A stretch of 64,000 nucleotides of DNA from Cyanoderma ruficeps. Taxonomy: Eukaryota; Chordata; Aves; Passeriformes; Timaliidae. The translations under genes and the position numbers were made by a program. This document shows, piece after piece, positions 39,292 to 52,968 of the stretch. The notes below the pieces were generated by a model, which made no database searches, was not told where the DNA came from, and was given only the letters and a program-made list of their open reading frames with translations. The DNA lies in assembly GCA_008694505.1 (NCBI GenBank), contig VZDJ01007755.1, forward strand, positions 216,644 through 280,643, given 5' to 3'. Positions within the stretch are counted from its first letter, which is position 1. Each line of letters begins with the position of its first letter.

Positions 39292-41900
39292 CAGATTACT
39301 TTCCACGAAAGAAAACTATCTGCAGTATTTTAATTTAAAAGCCATAATGTAGATCAAGTGTTCTACCACGTAATTTTCTTTTTATTTCCACAACCACATA
39401 AACATGACAATGAAATATTTAATTGCTACCGGAAAAAAAAAAATCATTGTTTTACTCTTATCCATGCCCATAAACCATGAGCTGAAAAAAATTCTAATCT
39501 GTATTACCTGCAGGAACTAGATTCCTAGGAATTCTGTGTACATACATATATGTCAGATCCATAAAAATAAAATTAGAAAATGAATCCTGTTTGAGAGAAA
39601 TGAGGAGCCTTTCAGTTTCAACTGAGTTCTGTTTAGTTCTCCTCTTAGGTCTCCTCTCCTCACCACCTATTCTCCTGGTGGTGTGAAGTTACCACCAAGG
39701 TGTTATTTGGTGGTTTATTTGAGAAATATACAACGATATTGATCCAGGTTAGAATGATGAGCGAACCTCACTCTGTCACTTTTTTATAGGTTCCCCAAAT
39801 TCAAGCAAACTTAGTAAGAATTAGTTACAAAACCTTCAGAATAAACAGAATAATTTTAAGAGAGAGAGGAAAAGAAGCAGCATTCTTCCCAGCAGCTCCA
39901 CATTTTGATTTTGTCATGTAATGGAAAGAGATGAAAACTATTAAAAAATAGTTATAAAATGTATTTCTTTATTTACAGCACTTGTGGTCAGAAGAATTTC
40001 CTCACACAACCTCTCATTCTGCTGTTTGGAGTGAAATAGATACAGCAGAATTTGAAGAGCCTTGATTATATTGTACATGTATTTCATGTCATAAACATAT
40101 TAAACATTTAAAATATGGTATTAAATATGTAGCAACATTTCCTGGCACAGAAAGAACAAAGGTGTGAGAGAAGATTTTTTTAAAAACCTTTTAAATAATG
40201 CTGGTAAGAAATGTCCCAACATGATAAAAATCCTGTCTTAGAATAAGTTCCCTTTCATAGTATTCTCTTTGTTGTAGATGCAGGCTGCACCCGAAAAAAG
40301 GCTTACTGGTTGCTTTGAAAAAAGAGGTTTTAACTATTTAAGCTGCTACATAATTATTTTTAATCATTTGGTAGAAAAGGTGGTTACAGCTTAAGCATTA
40401 AACAGTTGCTGATATTTATGAACAACACTTTTAAACAACTATAATAGTGACAGATGCTTAGAATTTAAAAGAACTTTATGTGTAATTTTTTTAAAAATAA
40501 TCACTATCTTAGCAACTTTCCTGCGGCTTCCCATGGCTTTCAAATGACATTTCCTTGAGTAGGATAAACTACCTGGCTTTCTTGTTACAAGAGGGAAAAG
40601 GAAGAAAACAGAAAAAAAAAAGAGAAGAGGACTAAAGTTTAGAAAGCACTGAAAATAACCCCCTAATATAAAAGATTTGTTCTCACCATCAGGCACTCTC
40701 GTTCTGCCAGATGGAAACTTCTGTTTCCTACATCATCCTTTAAAGTGGACTAGTCTCCCTCATAACTTAAGACAGAGCAAAAAAAAGAAAAAAAAAAGCT
40801 AAATCAGTGGAAAGTGGGTCAGACTTGGATCTCTCGGCAGTCATTTGAAAACCTTATGGAATAACAACCTCAGTACTCTCTGTTTTCACTTCAAGATGCA
40901 ACCCACAGAATCAGTCGGAAATTTGATTCACCAACAAGTTTTGAAGCAGTCCCTAAATGCCTCACTGAAGAAATAACTGGCTCAACTTCCAGCACCTTTC
41001 TCTTTGTATTTCCACACCACCTATTCCTCTAGATTCAGAAAACACCATGCCAAGGGCCAGCTCAATATAGTCCTAAAACAAGGGGGAAAGAGTGCATGCC
41101 TTTCAATCCTCTCCCAGAAAATCTCTCCCTGTGTGGCTGGAAGTAGCCTCAAAAAGCCAAGCACATTGGTAAGTCTGACTAATATATTGTCTGGTAAAGA
41201 CAAAATACCAACAAGCATGAGTTTCTGTTTGCCCTTAGAATTTAGGCACTGAGGGAAAAAAGAGGTAGTTTTTCCTTGTCTGGCTTAAGAAGTAAATTTC
41301 ATTCAGGCTGTAGTGACTCCTGGGAGTTGTAGTATGTCTTTTTTCAGGCAGACTCTTTCCCTCCAGGTCCACCTGGCAAGGATGCAGGTAAACAAGGCAG
41401 GGCACAAGGTTCACTGGTGGCACATCTCATCAGGATACTAAACCTCATAGGAAACACTTGCCTTTTTTTTAATTTTCTGTGAGCTCAAGTATATGAGATC
41501 AGCTCTCGTAGTCTTGTAAGAATTTTTTCTGCCTGCACATTGAAACTACAGTATTGAAACAAATGTATCAGATATTGCTCTGGAACCAACACAGGAAGTT
41601 TCAGTTATTGTTTGGTCTATAGCACTGACCCAAATTAGCATTATTGCAGTTCTCTTTGTATCAGTGAAAAGTCTGATATTGCTGTTTTACATCTTACATT
41701 GTACTACCCACTTTTCTAACCCTGCATGCTGAATTCTCATTGGCATGGAAATTTGGCATCCTCTCTCCTAGAAGGGAACTAGCCTACTCAATGTAGTTTG
41801 TTTACATACATGAGACAAATCTCAGAATGGGAAAAGATAACTTAGAAAATATTTCTGTGGTAGTGGGAAATATACTAATACTAGAAGGAATAGTATTATT

Positions 41901-43220
41901 TGCCATATCCAAACAAACAGGAATAAAACAATGTTAAGGACTCACCCAAAAAAACAGTATGGCAAGATTTTTTGGATACTTTCTACACAAGCTTGGAGGG
42001 GGAAACCTAATCACTACAACAGGAACCCTCATTTCCCAACTCCTTCTGTGGATCAACAAGCTGGATCAACAAGCAGTACCTCCCTCTGCTTGGTAGGTAA
42101 GGAGAGGCTGGAAGAGGCTGTCTATAGCCATTCTCTACCAAGAACCCCAGAGGATGCTGCAGAGGATCTAGTCTGCAATGCTGAATTACACAGAAAGGCC
42201 CACGTGGCCTCTTTAGAGAGCTCTGCACAGCAGACATCTGCCTCCTCTGCTCTGAGCCCCGTGCCTGCTATGGTGGTGCACGCACTCATTCCCACTGGTA
42301 CTCTCTTTACCCTTCACTAAACATGCTTGCTTAATGCAGTCTTTCAGCTAGTGGAAAATAGGTCCCTTGAAGGCTGTCATTCCCTTTCGGTAACCCCCTG
42401 GAACAAAACAAAGAGGTGATCTGACTTTCTGCTCTCCAGAGTTCACTTGGGATCAATTCTAACAACTCTCATAATGTCGAGATTAGGCAGCTTTTCCTCC
42501 TCCTTGTTAACAAGGCAATGACAAAGAGAGAGAGAAGTCAATTTCCTTTTCAAATAAAAATAAGAAGCCACTTGGCAGTAAATACAAAAGTTACAAATAA
42601 ATAAGTGAAGTTTCTGACTGGTGAAGCCCTGCAGTACTTCTTACTGGAGGTACTGGTTTCTGGGCTAGGGGGAATCATCTTTAGGAAGCTGAAATTTGGA
42701 TTCCATAGGCTTTAAAGAGCAGATGCAAATCCCAGAAGATTCCTTTTCAAGGTTAACCTTGAAAGCTGCCCTTTTGAAACAGGCAGTTGCCAGCCTGACC
42801 ACTGACCCTGTCATTTCTCTGGACAGGAACCTAAGCAACTGGGAAGCTGACAGGTCACCTGCCCTTCCTCACAAAGGTAGCAGGCAGCACCTGACACCTC
42901 CAGACCCAGACTGCTGGAATTTCCTCTGAGCTGACTGAAAAGCAGAAAACACACCTCAGGAATCAGTCTGGGTCAAATTTGCTCTGAAGCAAAGTCCTCT
43001 AAGCCATGGCCTTTCAGGAAGGAATCTGGCCGAGTTGCATTGGACCTTCCCACTAGCCATGTCACCTGCATTCAGTGCCAGGAGAACATCCTTCATCCTG
43101 CTCCCTTTGGTGGGAGTACCAACGGGTTTTCTCCCAGCCAGTCAATTTATGAGGTGACAAATGTCTCTCCTGGAAGAGGGCTGCAAACCCCTGCTGTCTT
43201 TTCATAGGCACTAGAAAACC
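41901..43220. other. G+C-richer interval of unknown origin
   Basis: The base composition rises compared with the flanks, especially 42050-42320 and 42600-43200. The plus strand holds a 129-codon frame (41931-42320), and a GTAAGG donor-like site lies near 42098, but I cannot build an exon set. A 13-bp unit (TGGATCAACAAGC) is repeated in tandem near 42050. The interval may be an old transposon too diverged to name or a noncoding transcribed or regulatory region. Confidence 0.3.
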
Positions 43221-45187
43221 ATCAAAAGCCACACAGATATAAAATCTAACTGTTCTTAATTACGGAAGTGATTACAGAAAAAAACAAACAAAACCACCAA
43301 CAAAATCAAACTAAACAACAACTACAACAAAACCCAAAAACCCATGGAGTATGGCCCCACCACTTTGGTGATTATTCTCACAACTTGCACCAGATGAACC
43401 ATGTCTGTACTAAGCTAAACAGACAAGATATAAAAAAAAAAAAAAATTACATGTTTCATGCACTTAGAAACTTATACCACTGCTGCTTACATAACTTCCC
43501 AGGTGGATACAAACACCAATCCCACTTAAAATCACTTTACCTTCAAGCACTCCTGATCAGTTATCACTGTAGTCCTACACAAAGGACAATTTCACTCAAA
43601 AATTTTGTGGAACATGAGACTAGAATTTTTTTGAAAACAGTAGTAGTTAATGCAAGTTTTCATCTATTAGTATATCATTAAAGTCGGTCTGAATTCAGAA
43701 GCTCCATCTAAGCAGTCATTGCCTACTGTCAGACGAAAGGGCTCCTGAAAGCAAGGCCCCATGGAAAAGTTGAGGGTACTGTGACCTGCAGGTTCAACCA
43801 GAAAGATGTCCTGCAGATGACCCTAGAGATACAAGAATGGGGAGGACACAGGCAGAACGCAGAGCAAAAGTAGGTGAGAAGCAGTTTAGCAGCCGTAAGT
43901 GATTCCCAGACTGCAAAGTAACTGACATTTTAGATAAATTCTTAAACAAGTCTCAAAATTTTGTTAAAGGCAAGCCAGTGGCCTGATTTTCACCAGACAT
44001 GCTCTTTACTATGACTTATACTTTGCAAAGAGGAATATAAAAGGAAGAACTTAGCCTAATGACTCATCTTAAAAAAAAAGGCATCAATTCTGAAAATAAA
44101 CTGCTTGATTTGAATTAAAGAATAAAACATGGAGGATCTTAAGTTAGTATCACCAGAAAGTAACTGGAGTTTCTGAGAAAATGGTCTTACAAGAATTTTG
44201 GCTTCATGGATATGACCAGATCCCACTTCCTCTTGTTCAGGCAGAACCATAATATTTATAATGGCAAACATTGAATGCAAGGTAGGAGGGTAGGAGTTTG
44301 GTTGGGTATTCCTGTGAGAAGAGCCAACCCAGCAGCTGCTTGTCAGCCAAACAGTTTAAAGCCCAACTGGCAAGTTCCCTGTATCTTCCACTATCTCAAG
44401 ATTTGCAAGCTGTTCTGGGTGAAAGACCAGTGTTTTATTTTTACACTAAGCAGAAGAAGTACCAGCAATGTCATAGAGTGACTAACCAAGGAAAGGCCAC
44501 TTGGGTCAGCCTTTTAAATAAGAGCCACCAAATGGCAACCCTGTTGTCCCAGGTAGGGTCCCACAGGTTTGTGGCTGATACCAGGATCTTATGTGCAAAT
44601 ATAGCAAACTCTAAGGCCCCACTACTTCTGAATATTGCCAATACAGTCAGTGCTACACACCTCAGCTACGTGCAGGTGCAGCTGGATGCCACTGACAGAA
44701 TTAGATACACAATAGTGTACATAATTATCAGGGGACATAATGTAGCCTGACTTTTTAACTAATTTGTGCCTTTTTCTCCTTGGAAGTGTTATCCAAGCCT
44801 GCACACAGTCACAATCCCAGCTGTACTCCTTTTACCCCTAAGTCATGAGACAGCACTATTATGGCATGTAAAAAAATTGTGAGTGTATTGCTTGGACAGT
44901 TCCTGGAACTGCCACACAGGAGACAAAACCTCAGGTTTCTCTGGCCTTCTCCTTCAAATGGGGCCCACAAGGGTTAATCCAGCACTGTGTTAATTTGGGT
45001 ATATGGTAAGTAGGGGAGTGATTGACTGAGAACCACTGCATAAACCTGATTTTTATAGGAAGTCATGTTAGAAATAGATTGAAAGAGCATTAAAAATTGT
45101 CTTTTATCTTTTCTTCATTGCAGTCCAAACACCTGATCACATTTACCAAAGGTTTAGAAAAGAAAAAGTTGTCATATATTTCAACGG

Positions 45188-45290
45188 AAAAAAAAAAAAC
45201 CCAAACCCCAAAACCAGGGAAATTTAAAAAAAAAATCCAGAACACCCTACCAAAATACCAAACCCAAAATTTTACAAAAAACCCCANTAG
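45188..45290. repeat. A/C-rich tract with one unresolved base
   Basis: Runs of A interrupted by CCC and CC, with little G or T, and an N at 45287. The frame translated through it is low-complexity and not a gene. Confidence 0.8.
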
Positions 45291-48200
45291 TTTAAGTTAT
45301 ATAGAGAATTAGCAGGAGGAGGTCAATTTCACTCCCATTTTCAATAAAAGGTATTCTCTAACTAACTGCTTAAAACACTGAATCGACTAACACAACACAA
45401 CCTTTAAATTTCCAGACCAAACTTTAACACTTTCTCAAAGACTAAAATTATTAGTATTAGTTGTGAGACTAATTTGTGGTACACATATGGCTCTGTAGGA
45501 AGGTAAACCGTCCATACTTTCTTATATTTCCCATTGACAACCTTCAACAGAGAGATATTTTTAAAACATTGTTCTTAAATCATTTTTTTTATAAATTACA
45601 TACACATGTAGAAGTTTGCACAGTGTATGAATTGCATTTTCTTATATGTTAAACACCAGTAAAATGAGCAGATTTCTCAAAAATATTAAAAGGGCTGATT
45701 TAATTCTTCTCTTTTTCTTTTTTACACATACTATATCCTACTCAAATACAATATTTTATTAATCATATCAATGTTACAAAAAACCTTTACTAATTAATAC
45801 GTGGGTTTATAAATTTTTTTGGGAACATTTTATTAATATCCAGAATTTTGCCTTTTTCTGATGATTCTAAAAGTTTTTTTCTACGATGCTTAAACCATGA
45901 AGCTTTGGAATTGTTTGTTTGGTTTTTTACTATTTCACAGGTATTATTTCAAAAAAGCATTGCCCAGCAAGACAGGGAGGGCTGCAGAAAACATCTGTGA
46001 TAAACCATGAAATAAATGCTTCAGGAATCCAGTAAGCTATGGGAAAACCATCAACATTTCCGAACCCTGTAACTTTGTCATAAACTCCCCTTTAAACAGG
46101 CACTTCTATTTCTTGGGCTTTGGTTTTTTTACAATAGTTCTCAGTTGGAAAATTAATTGAATTTGCAACAGAAGGTAAAGGAAACAATATTTTTGTTGTG
46201 GTAAGATGTCTCTTTATTCCCTTTCATGAGGAGGTTCTCTATATATAACTAACTGTTCATCACCCTCTAGTTGAAGTGCTAAAATAGTTGAATCCCCTTT
46301 TTCAAAGCCCGTCAGTTGCAATATGAAGAAATAACCATTATAAAAGTATCTGAGACTTTATAAAGACCTGTGACCAATTTTTGGTGAGAAATAAGAAAGA
46401 AATAAAATCCAAACCCTACAAAGGGAAACATACATATGGTTCCCCTACCAGAAGAGTTTATGAGTATTTGTACACAAAATTCTCATAAACCAATTTACAC
46501 ACCATCCACGGTAAGCATATGTGCCAGTTATATGAAAAGCTGTATTTCCCCTTTTCTAAAAAGCAGGTCATGTGGACTGTATTTATTAAATAATTTCCTT
46601 TTTATTTTTCCTATAGAAATATTGTTTCAGACTCTCCAAGAAATTCTAAAATTACCAACATAACAGAAGGACGGCAAAAGTGCAACAAATAATTAGGTCA
46701 CACTGTCTAAACATTTTGCCATGTATATGAAAATTAGAGAAATAAATGCCTACATATGCGAAATCGAGATTGTTTTCAGCAGCAAATTTATGAGATGTCT
46801 AAACTTATTAGTAAGTTCTAAGGAACAGCCTTAGGCACTGATTATGCACTATTCATTTTGCTGCCTAATATTGCCTGAAGATGGTCATCCTTGCCAAGAT
46901 CAAAAGTCTACCTTGAGAAGTATCCTCACTTTGATGGTAGATAGCAGTAAATAATTACACAGAGTTGTTTTTTTTTAAGAGGGTGGGAACTAACACAAAA
47001 CTGTCTTCCAGCTTCTACAATGAGAATTTAGCCAGTCTCAACTCAATACTTCTCCCATGTTACTTTGGTGGACATTTTGGACCCCTTTGGTAGATGCTCT
47101 TATGACCTTGTTGCTCCTGTAACTTGACCACGTATTCATGGCACTGTACTACCACTGCACTTAGGCAGCACACACTCAGTCCATGCAAACCTAAGTGTTT
47201 GTTGCCTTCATATAGCAATTTCTTGCACCAGGATGTATCTCCATGAAAAGACAACAGCAGTATGGTAGAAAGGTATATTATCATCACTTGTTACGAAGTT
47301 TTTTCAAAGTTACCCCCAAAAAATCTCTCCCAAAACTCAGATACTTCCTGTCACCAAAAACCCTGAGAGAAATGTCAGGGAAGAGATTTTTGTACCTACT
47401 GAAGGCTTCACTTTTTGCTTTTCTAAAATCAAGTTTGATTAAAATGAACTGCAGGTACAAACATTTTCCTTGTGATCACATTGAATACTTGAAAATACTG
47501 CCTTGAAAAATACAGGCCAAGCGCTCACCCAATAAGATGTGATTTATTGTAACCCACAGAAAATTCAATCTGTGGTAAATGTTAACACTGCAAACAATTT
47601 CTATACCAATGTTTACAGATTTCAGTCTTTTAAATCCATGAATATATCTATCATTATTCCAACAATTGTAATTGTAACAGCCATTTCATTTTTGAAAAGT
47701 GCAAAACCATTGTTTTAACAGAGGCTATTGATAGGGATATATCTGTAGCCAATACTAATGTGATTTTGAAAGACAAAAATAATTTATTATAATTTTCTAT
47801 GGGTCATAAATGGTTGAAGGACACTATTCATAACAGCAAGCATAAAACATATACAAGATGATAATTTTTTAATTCCAAATTTTTCTTACATTGTAAGCAC
47901 TTTTTGGCAGCTCAGAATTTAAAACTCTCATAAAGGAATTATAAAAAGCATTATAAATAAAGTTTACAGTCAATTCAAACTCAGTTGCTAGGAATCATGC
48001 CTGCTCTAGGTATCTTAAAAGTGAAAACAGTAACATGAAAATGAATGCAATATTGTGTCAAACAATGTAGTATTTCCATTTTGATCATTAAAAAACCTGA
48101 TCTATGTATTGCAAGTATTTTCTAGTTCCTTTGTATTAAGTTCCTTTGTATTATACTCCTCTAGTTAAAGAAAATTTTGCCCTGTTGGACAAATATTTTT

Positions 48201-49310
48201 AAATCCTCTGTAAAGAAAGTATTACATTTTTCAGAAAATTACTTATTACTACTGTAGTTAATATATACAACATGAAGATAAAAATTAATACATAGTTTTT
48301 GGTCTAAATAATTTTCCCTGCAACTACATGTAGACTTGGAAAAAAAAAAAAAAATAAAAAGGCATGGTGCTTAGATTGCTTAAACTCTTTTCTTTACACT
48401 TTTGGAAGAAAAAAATGGGTGAAGCAAACAGTTCATAATAGAGATAAGGTAAGGAAATATAGACCTGAAATAAGCAAAGTTCATGAAAACAGTTAAGTAA
48501 AATGAATAGCACAGTAGGGACTAAATTAAATTTTTAAACGCACACAATAGAATACCTGTATAACACAAGTGATTTCCTTCTTATAGTCATAAATTCAATG
48601 TACAGAAACAATGCATTGCAGAATGATGCACTTTATAGGGCTTTTTTCTTCCCTTCTTAAAATATAGAACTATTATGATTCTCTTGTGTGGATGATAAAT
48701 CCAGCTCAAAATTCTACCCACTGTGAGTTCTACCAAAACATAGTACTGAGAATGAGCTGTGAGAGAATGAATTATGATATACCAGTGGCTTGTGCAGTGT
48801 GTGTATTGAAGACAGAAAGGAGAGGAGGAGAAAGAAGGACACACAAAGAAAAACCCCAACATTTTAAAGGTAATTCTTTAAAAACATGGTAGTATCAGGA
48901 GCAATATTAAATAATTTTTAATTAATTCAAATCTGAACCTTATAAAATCTTAAATAAAATAAGCTAACTATTGAAAGCATGCTATAAACAATAAAAGATA
49001 TAGGCACAACTTCAGGTTTCAGCTTTGAATACTGACATTAATAAAAATTATTTCTTAAATTGTTTTCTCCAACTAAGTTAAGCACAGTTGAGTTCATCAA
49101 AGCTCCTTGGTGTTGGAAACAAAAGGATTTCAAGACTTAGTAAACTCTGGGACCTCTGAAAGACAAATATTTGAACTTAAAAGAAAACAATAAAGGAAAC
49201 GCCCAAAATAACGAAAAGCATGATAACAGGTACTCAAAAATTGAAAATATTGGAAACATTAACAATTTTAAAGAATATTTGAGCAGGAGGGACTTAAAAT
49301 CCTAAAAACA

Positions 49311-49600
49311 CTTGAATTACTCCAGTAATTTTCAATTGCTATGTAATGTGCAAGCAAGGAACCTTGATCACTTTCACAATGAAACACTTAAGCTCTCTGA
49401 CAATTTTATATCCTTATAGGCCACATATTTCTGGAACCCCATAATTTCCTAGCTGAAGTGGTTTTAAAAATATGTGAAGTGCTCCAATAATTTTAAATTA
49501 TTCTGTGTAATGCAAGCTCAGAACCCTGATCACCTCAAAATTTAAGAGCTTATAAAAATTTGAAGTAGTCCAATATTTCTGAATGATTGGGTATTGTGAT
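49311..49600 (+). repeat. Diverged local tandem repeats
   Basis: Related segments start near 49311 (TTGAATTACTCCAGTAATTT), 49473 (GTGAAGTGCTCCAATAATTT) and 49560 (TTGAAGTAGTCCAATATTT). The first two also share a GAACC-TTGATCAC/CTGATCAC block about 60 bases on. The copies differ a lot, so this is an old local duplication or part of an unnamed repeat. Confidence 0.5.
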
Positions 49601-52360
49601 TTCACTTGTTTTATAAAGTGCTTCCATTTGCAAGGCAGTCTGGAGATAAACTGAAATATAGCTGTTGGCTAGCAAATACAGCCATGTAAAAATGTAATAT
49701 TAAAAAAATAATCAGAGAGCATGTTCCTGCCCCTCACAAAAATTGGAACTCAAGCAATACAAAGAAAAGAAAAATGTATCCTGAAACCCCAGTTGCAAGC
49801 AAAGGAGAAAAGATCTGCCCCAAAATTTCAGTCACAAACTACATGCACAGAAATAGCTAACATATGGAAATTTACAGAAGATACATTAAATCAAACATTA
49901 CGCTGTTTCCAGAGAGTTATAATTATTCCTATGTCTAATAGCCTTTACAGATATATTTTGTGAATATCTGTAATGAATATTATTTGATCATCCTGTCAAA
50001 GTGTAAGGTACTTACACACATCTCACTTTAATATGTGCTATCTGGATTTTTTTCTGGTTTATTTTTTTACTTAATAAAACCAGACAGGAATATTGTCACT
50101 TATCAAATGGATAATAATGAAAAATATGTTTTATTTCTGCCAGCAGTTCTAGTCAAAAATACACTGGTTTACTGAAGTAAAAATAAAGTAGTCTTATCTA
50201 TTAAAGTTTTCTAGATGGTTTACTGTTCTGAAAGGGATAGGATTTTAACTAAAAATGCATGCAGTTTTTTGGGTAAAGATGCTATCTTGTCAGGTTTATC
50301 CCCTTATAAAAGGGAAAGTGAGGCTTCTGTATATCATTTAAGTTCATAATCTATACAAAAATGAACACCTATAGTAGGAATTTCAACAGTGTTTGTCAGC
50401 TTGCATTTCAGTGGGTTCCCAAGAGCACTCAGAAATATATTTTGCAAAAAGTAATCTCACATTCAGCATCGACTGTCCTCCTTTATACTTGCTTTTTCCT
50501 CCCATCTTCTGCACATATACAGCAAGATTTCAAATTGGAGGATTCACAGGCTCAGTGTTGTATTTATCATTAAGTTCCCAATTAATATTTAGCTGAAGTC
50601 TGGCCGTGGACAGATGGTTCCTCTCATAGTAGAGCACTGTCTTTGGAAAAAACAGACTATCTGCTGAAAGGGCAGAGAAAACAGAGAAGTTTCCAGGACA
50701 CCTGGTCTTTCCACCCGGTGCCAGGATCTGTTATGAGCCTTGGCAGTGATTTTGGTTGATGCAATGGTTTTGTTGTTGTATCACTTTCTGAGGAGCCTGA
50801 AATCCACTCAGCAGGGTGACCCACTTGTCTGCTAAGGTGTGTGTGTATATAACTTCCATTAGGATTAAGGGTAGTAATGTTCAGCAGTGGAAAAGCAGCT
50901 AATAAGGTATGTAACCCTTGAAGCAACTTTTTTCTAAACATTTCCACAACTAGGTCACAAATTCCTTCTCAAAGAAGCAAGGGAAGACACTGACATCAAA
51001 CAGACGCCCTCCTAAGCTACTTCAGCAAAAAGACTAATCATGAAATTGAATGAACCATCCAGACTTCAACAGAACTCTTGTATCTGAGGAAATTTATCAT
51101 CTCTCATAAATAGCATGCCTCCTGCATTTTTTAGCAATAGTGGCAAATAAACAAGGAAGAAAACAATCTATATGCTCCCTCATATGAACAAGCAGAAAAT
51201 GATATCAAGTAATTCTTCCACTAAATTGATATCCAAATATTCTATCATGGCAAAAAAAAAATCATAAAAAAAAAATCAAGAATCTTTCTTCAGGTAACAA
51301 AACTGTAAAGAAAAGATTGTTTTTTCTTTAAAAATATGATTTATTACTTTTTATTACTATGCAGCAATAAAAGTATTTGTTTTGTCTTTAGCTCTGCCTT
51401 CTTGGAGTAAGAGAAAATGAAACCTTATTTCAGGAATTCTTGACATGACTCAATAATGAGATTTTTGCCTAAAGTTTGCAATAGAAGATTTACTCATTAA
51501 ATGTCCCCAACTTTTTTGCTTGGCCCCAGCTTTTAACAGCAGAATATCTTGATTATTAAGAGAGGCGTAGGAACTCAATTACTATTGGAATGAAATTCAT
51601 TTTAAGCCTCTAGATGTATATTTTCAAATCTGGCCAAAAGTACAAGAAAAGAAAAGTTGTTTTGTTCTCTACCTTACCCTCAAGGTTTTGGACATCTCTG
51701 CTTTCTCTTATGTGTTGACTTAAAGTGAAAGATAACTGAGTCAAGAGAGACAGGCTGTGAAAGACCCAGCTTAACAGAAGCAATAGGAAATACAAATAAT
51801 CTGAGCAGGGAAAGCTCTTTTAAATAGAGATTTAAATCATCATGATTTAAGGAACCTTAATTTGGAATGTGTTGGATCTGACATGCCATCAGGATGACTC
51901 ATTGTGCTGAAATTCATCATGTTTTGCTATTATTGCATAATGTGACATATTGATATAATCAGATGAATTGTCAAAACAAGATGTCAAGTATGTGAAATTC
52001 AAATTCAGCAAAGTTTGGAAAAAGTCCTCAAAAGGGACTACATGTTATTACTTTAATTACATATTTTACTCCATCTTGAAAAGCAGGTCTTTCAATATTA
52101 GTACCTCTTTGGACTTGTGTTTAGAATGTCTTCCCTTAATTTAGCCACATATTTTTGCTTTGCAGTTTACATTTGCATGGCCACATGACCAGAGAACACT
52201 CACTCAAAGTAAACATATTTCCAACAAGAGTATGGGAAAGTCCTTTTCCTTCCTCAATTACTCGTCCTTTTTGTTGTCTGGAAAGTAATTTTTTAGTTTG
52301 GGTTTTTACCAGTGTCTCAAAAATGTATTAATGACTATCACTTCCAGAAGAGAGCTGTAA

Positions 52361-52440
52361 GTGACCCTGCTTGAACAAGGCATTGGAAAAGATGACTGCC
52401 AGAGGTCACTCCAACCTCAACCATTCCATAACTCTGTGAA
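52361..52440 (+). mobile_element. CR1 LINE 3' terminal fragment, forward
   Basis: GTGACCCTGCTTGAACAAGG, GATGACTGCCAGAGGTCACT and CCAACCTCAACCATTCCATAA follow the last 80 bases of CR1. The terminal repeat is CTCTGTGAA. It is too short to carry any function. Confidence 0.85.
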
Positions 52441-52968
52441 AAAATCTAGCTTTAGCTTTGAGTCTCCATCTGTTTCTAAAATCTTTGAAAACATTTGAAA
52501 AGAGCTGAATCTAATCTGAACCCCATTGTAAAACCAGATGTAGCTGATACACCACTTCCACAATACTTCATTAGTCACAAGGATAGTCAGACTGATATGG
52601 AACAGATCCCTGTTCAGAGTATCTGTGGCATTTAATTTTGCCTGATAGTTATAAAGTTTAAGGCTGCAGTACTCCTTACAAAACTTCCTACATTCATAAG
52701 AAGTTCCAGTTTCAAAAGAAACAAATACATTTTTGGGATAGAAAAACAGAGAGAAGTCTACACTATTCTCAAATTCTGTTACTCCTACAAGAAAAGACTC
52801 TTTCCCAAGGGAATCACGGGTACGTAAAATGTAATACAAGATGTCCAATTTCTTGGAGTTATAGCGGTTTTGAACATACTTAAGGATTCCTCCATCGTAA
52901 CCCACGTTCATGCCAAGACTGGTTTCCTTGCAGAGAAGTCCCCATGGCTCACTGGGGCAGGATACCTT
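52441..52968 (-). CDS. Candidate exon or gene remnant, product unknown
   Basis: An open frame of about 160-180 codons on the minus strand, longer than expected in such A+T-rich DNA. An acceptor-like site (ATCCTGCCCCAG) lies at its upstream edge near 52957-52968, after which the frame reads EPWGLLCKETSLGM and continues from ATG at 52911 (MNVGYDGGILKYVQ). It contains a cysteine cluster (YECRKFCKEYC), one N-glycosylation-type site (NAT) and a hydrophobic, tryptophan-containing segment near the end (WKWCISYIWFYNG). The frame runs into the CR1 fragment, so any real exon must end before 52441. I find no strong donor site and no family match. It could be a real exon, a pseudogene or chance. Confidence 0.25.

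Larger units (their letters stand above)
25252..41900. other. Long unique A+T-rich stretch, no gene seen
   Basis: More than 16 kb without a recognisable exon set or transposon. It contains a (TAC)n run at 27114-27132, a poly(A) tract with an assembly gap at 31021-31054, an (AT)n run at 31971-31989, an A16 run at 32531-32546, and an A/C-rich tract at 39182-39291. It could be intergenic or a large intron. Conserved noncoding elements cannot be detected from one sequence. Confidence 0.45.
43221..52360. other. Unique A+T-rich DNA with A/C-rich tracts
   Basis: No gene is recognised. It holds A/C-rich tracts at 43277-43345 and 45188-45290 (with an N at 45287), a 150-codon plus-strand frame at 44298-44750 of uncertain meaning, and a set of diverged local repeats at 49311-49600. 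Confidence 0.45.
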
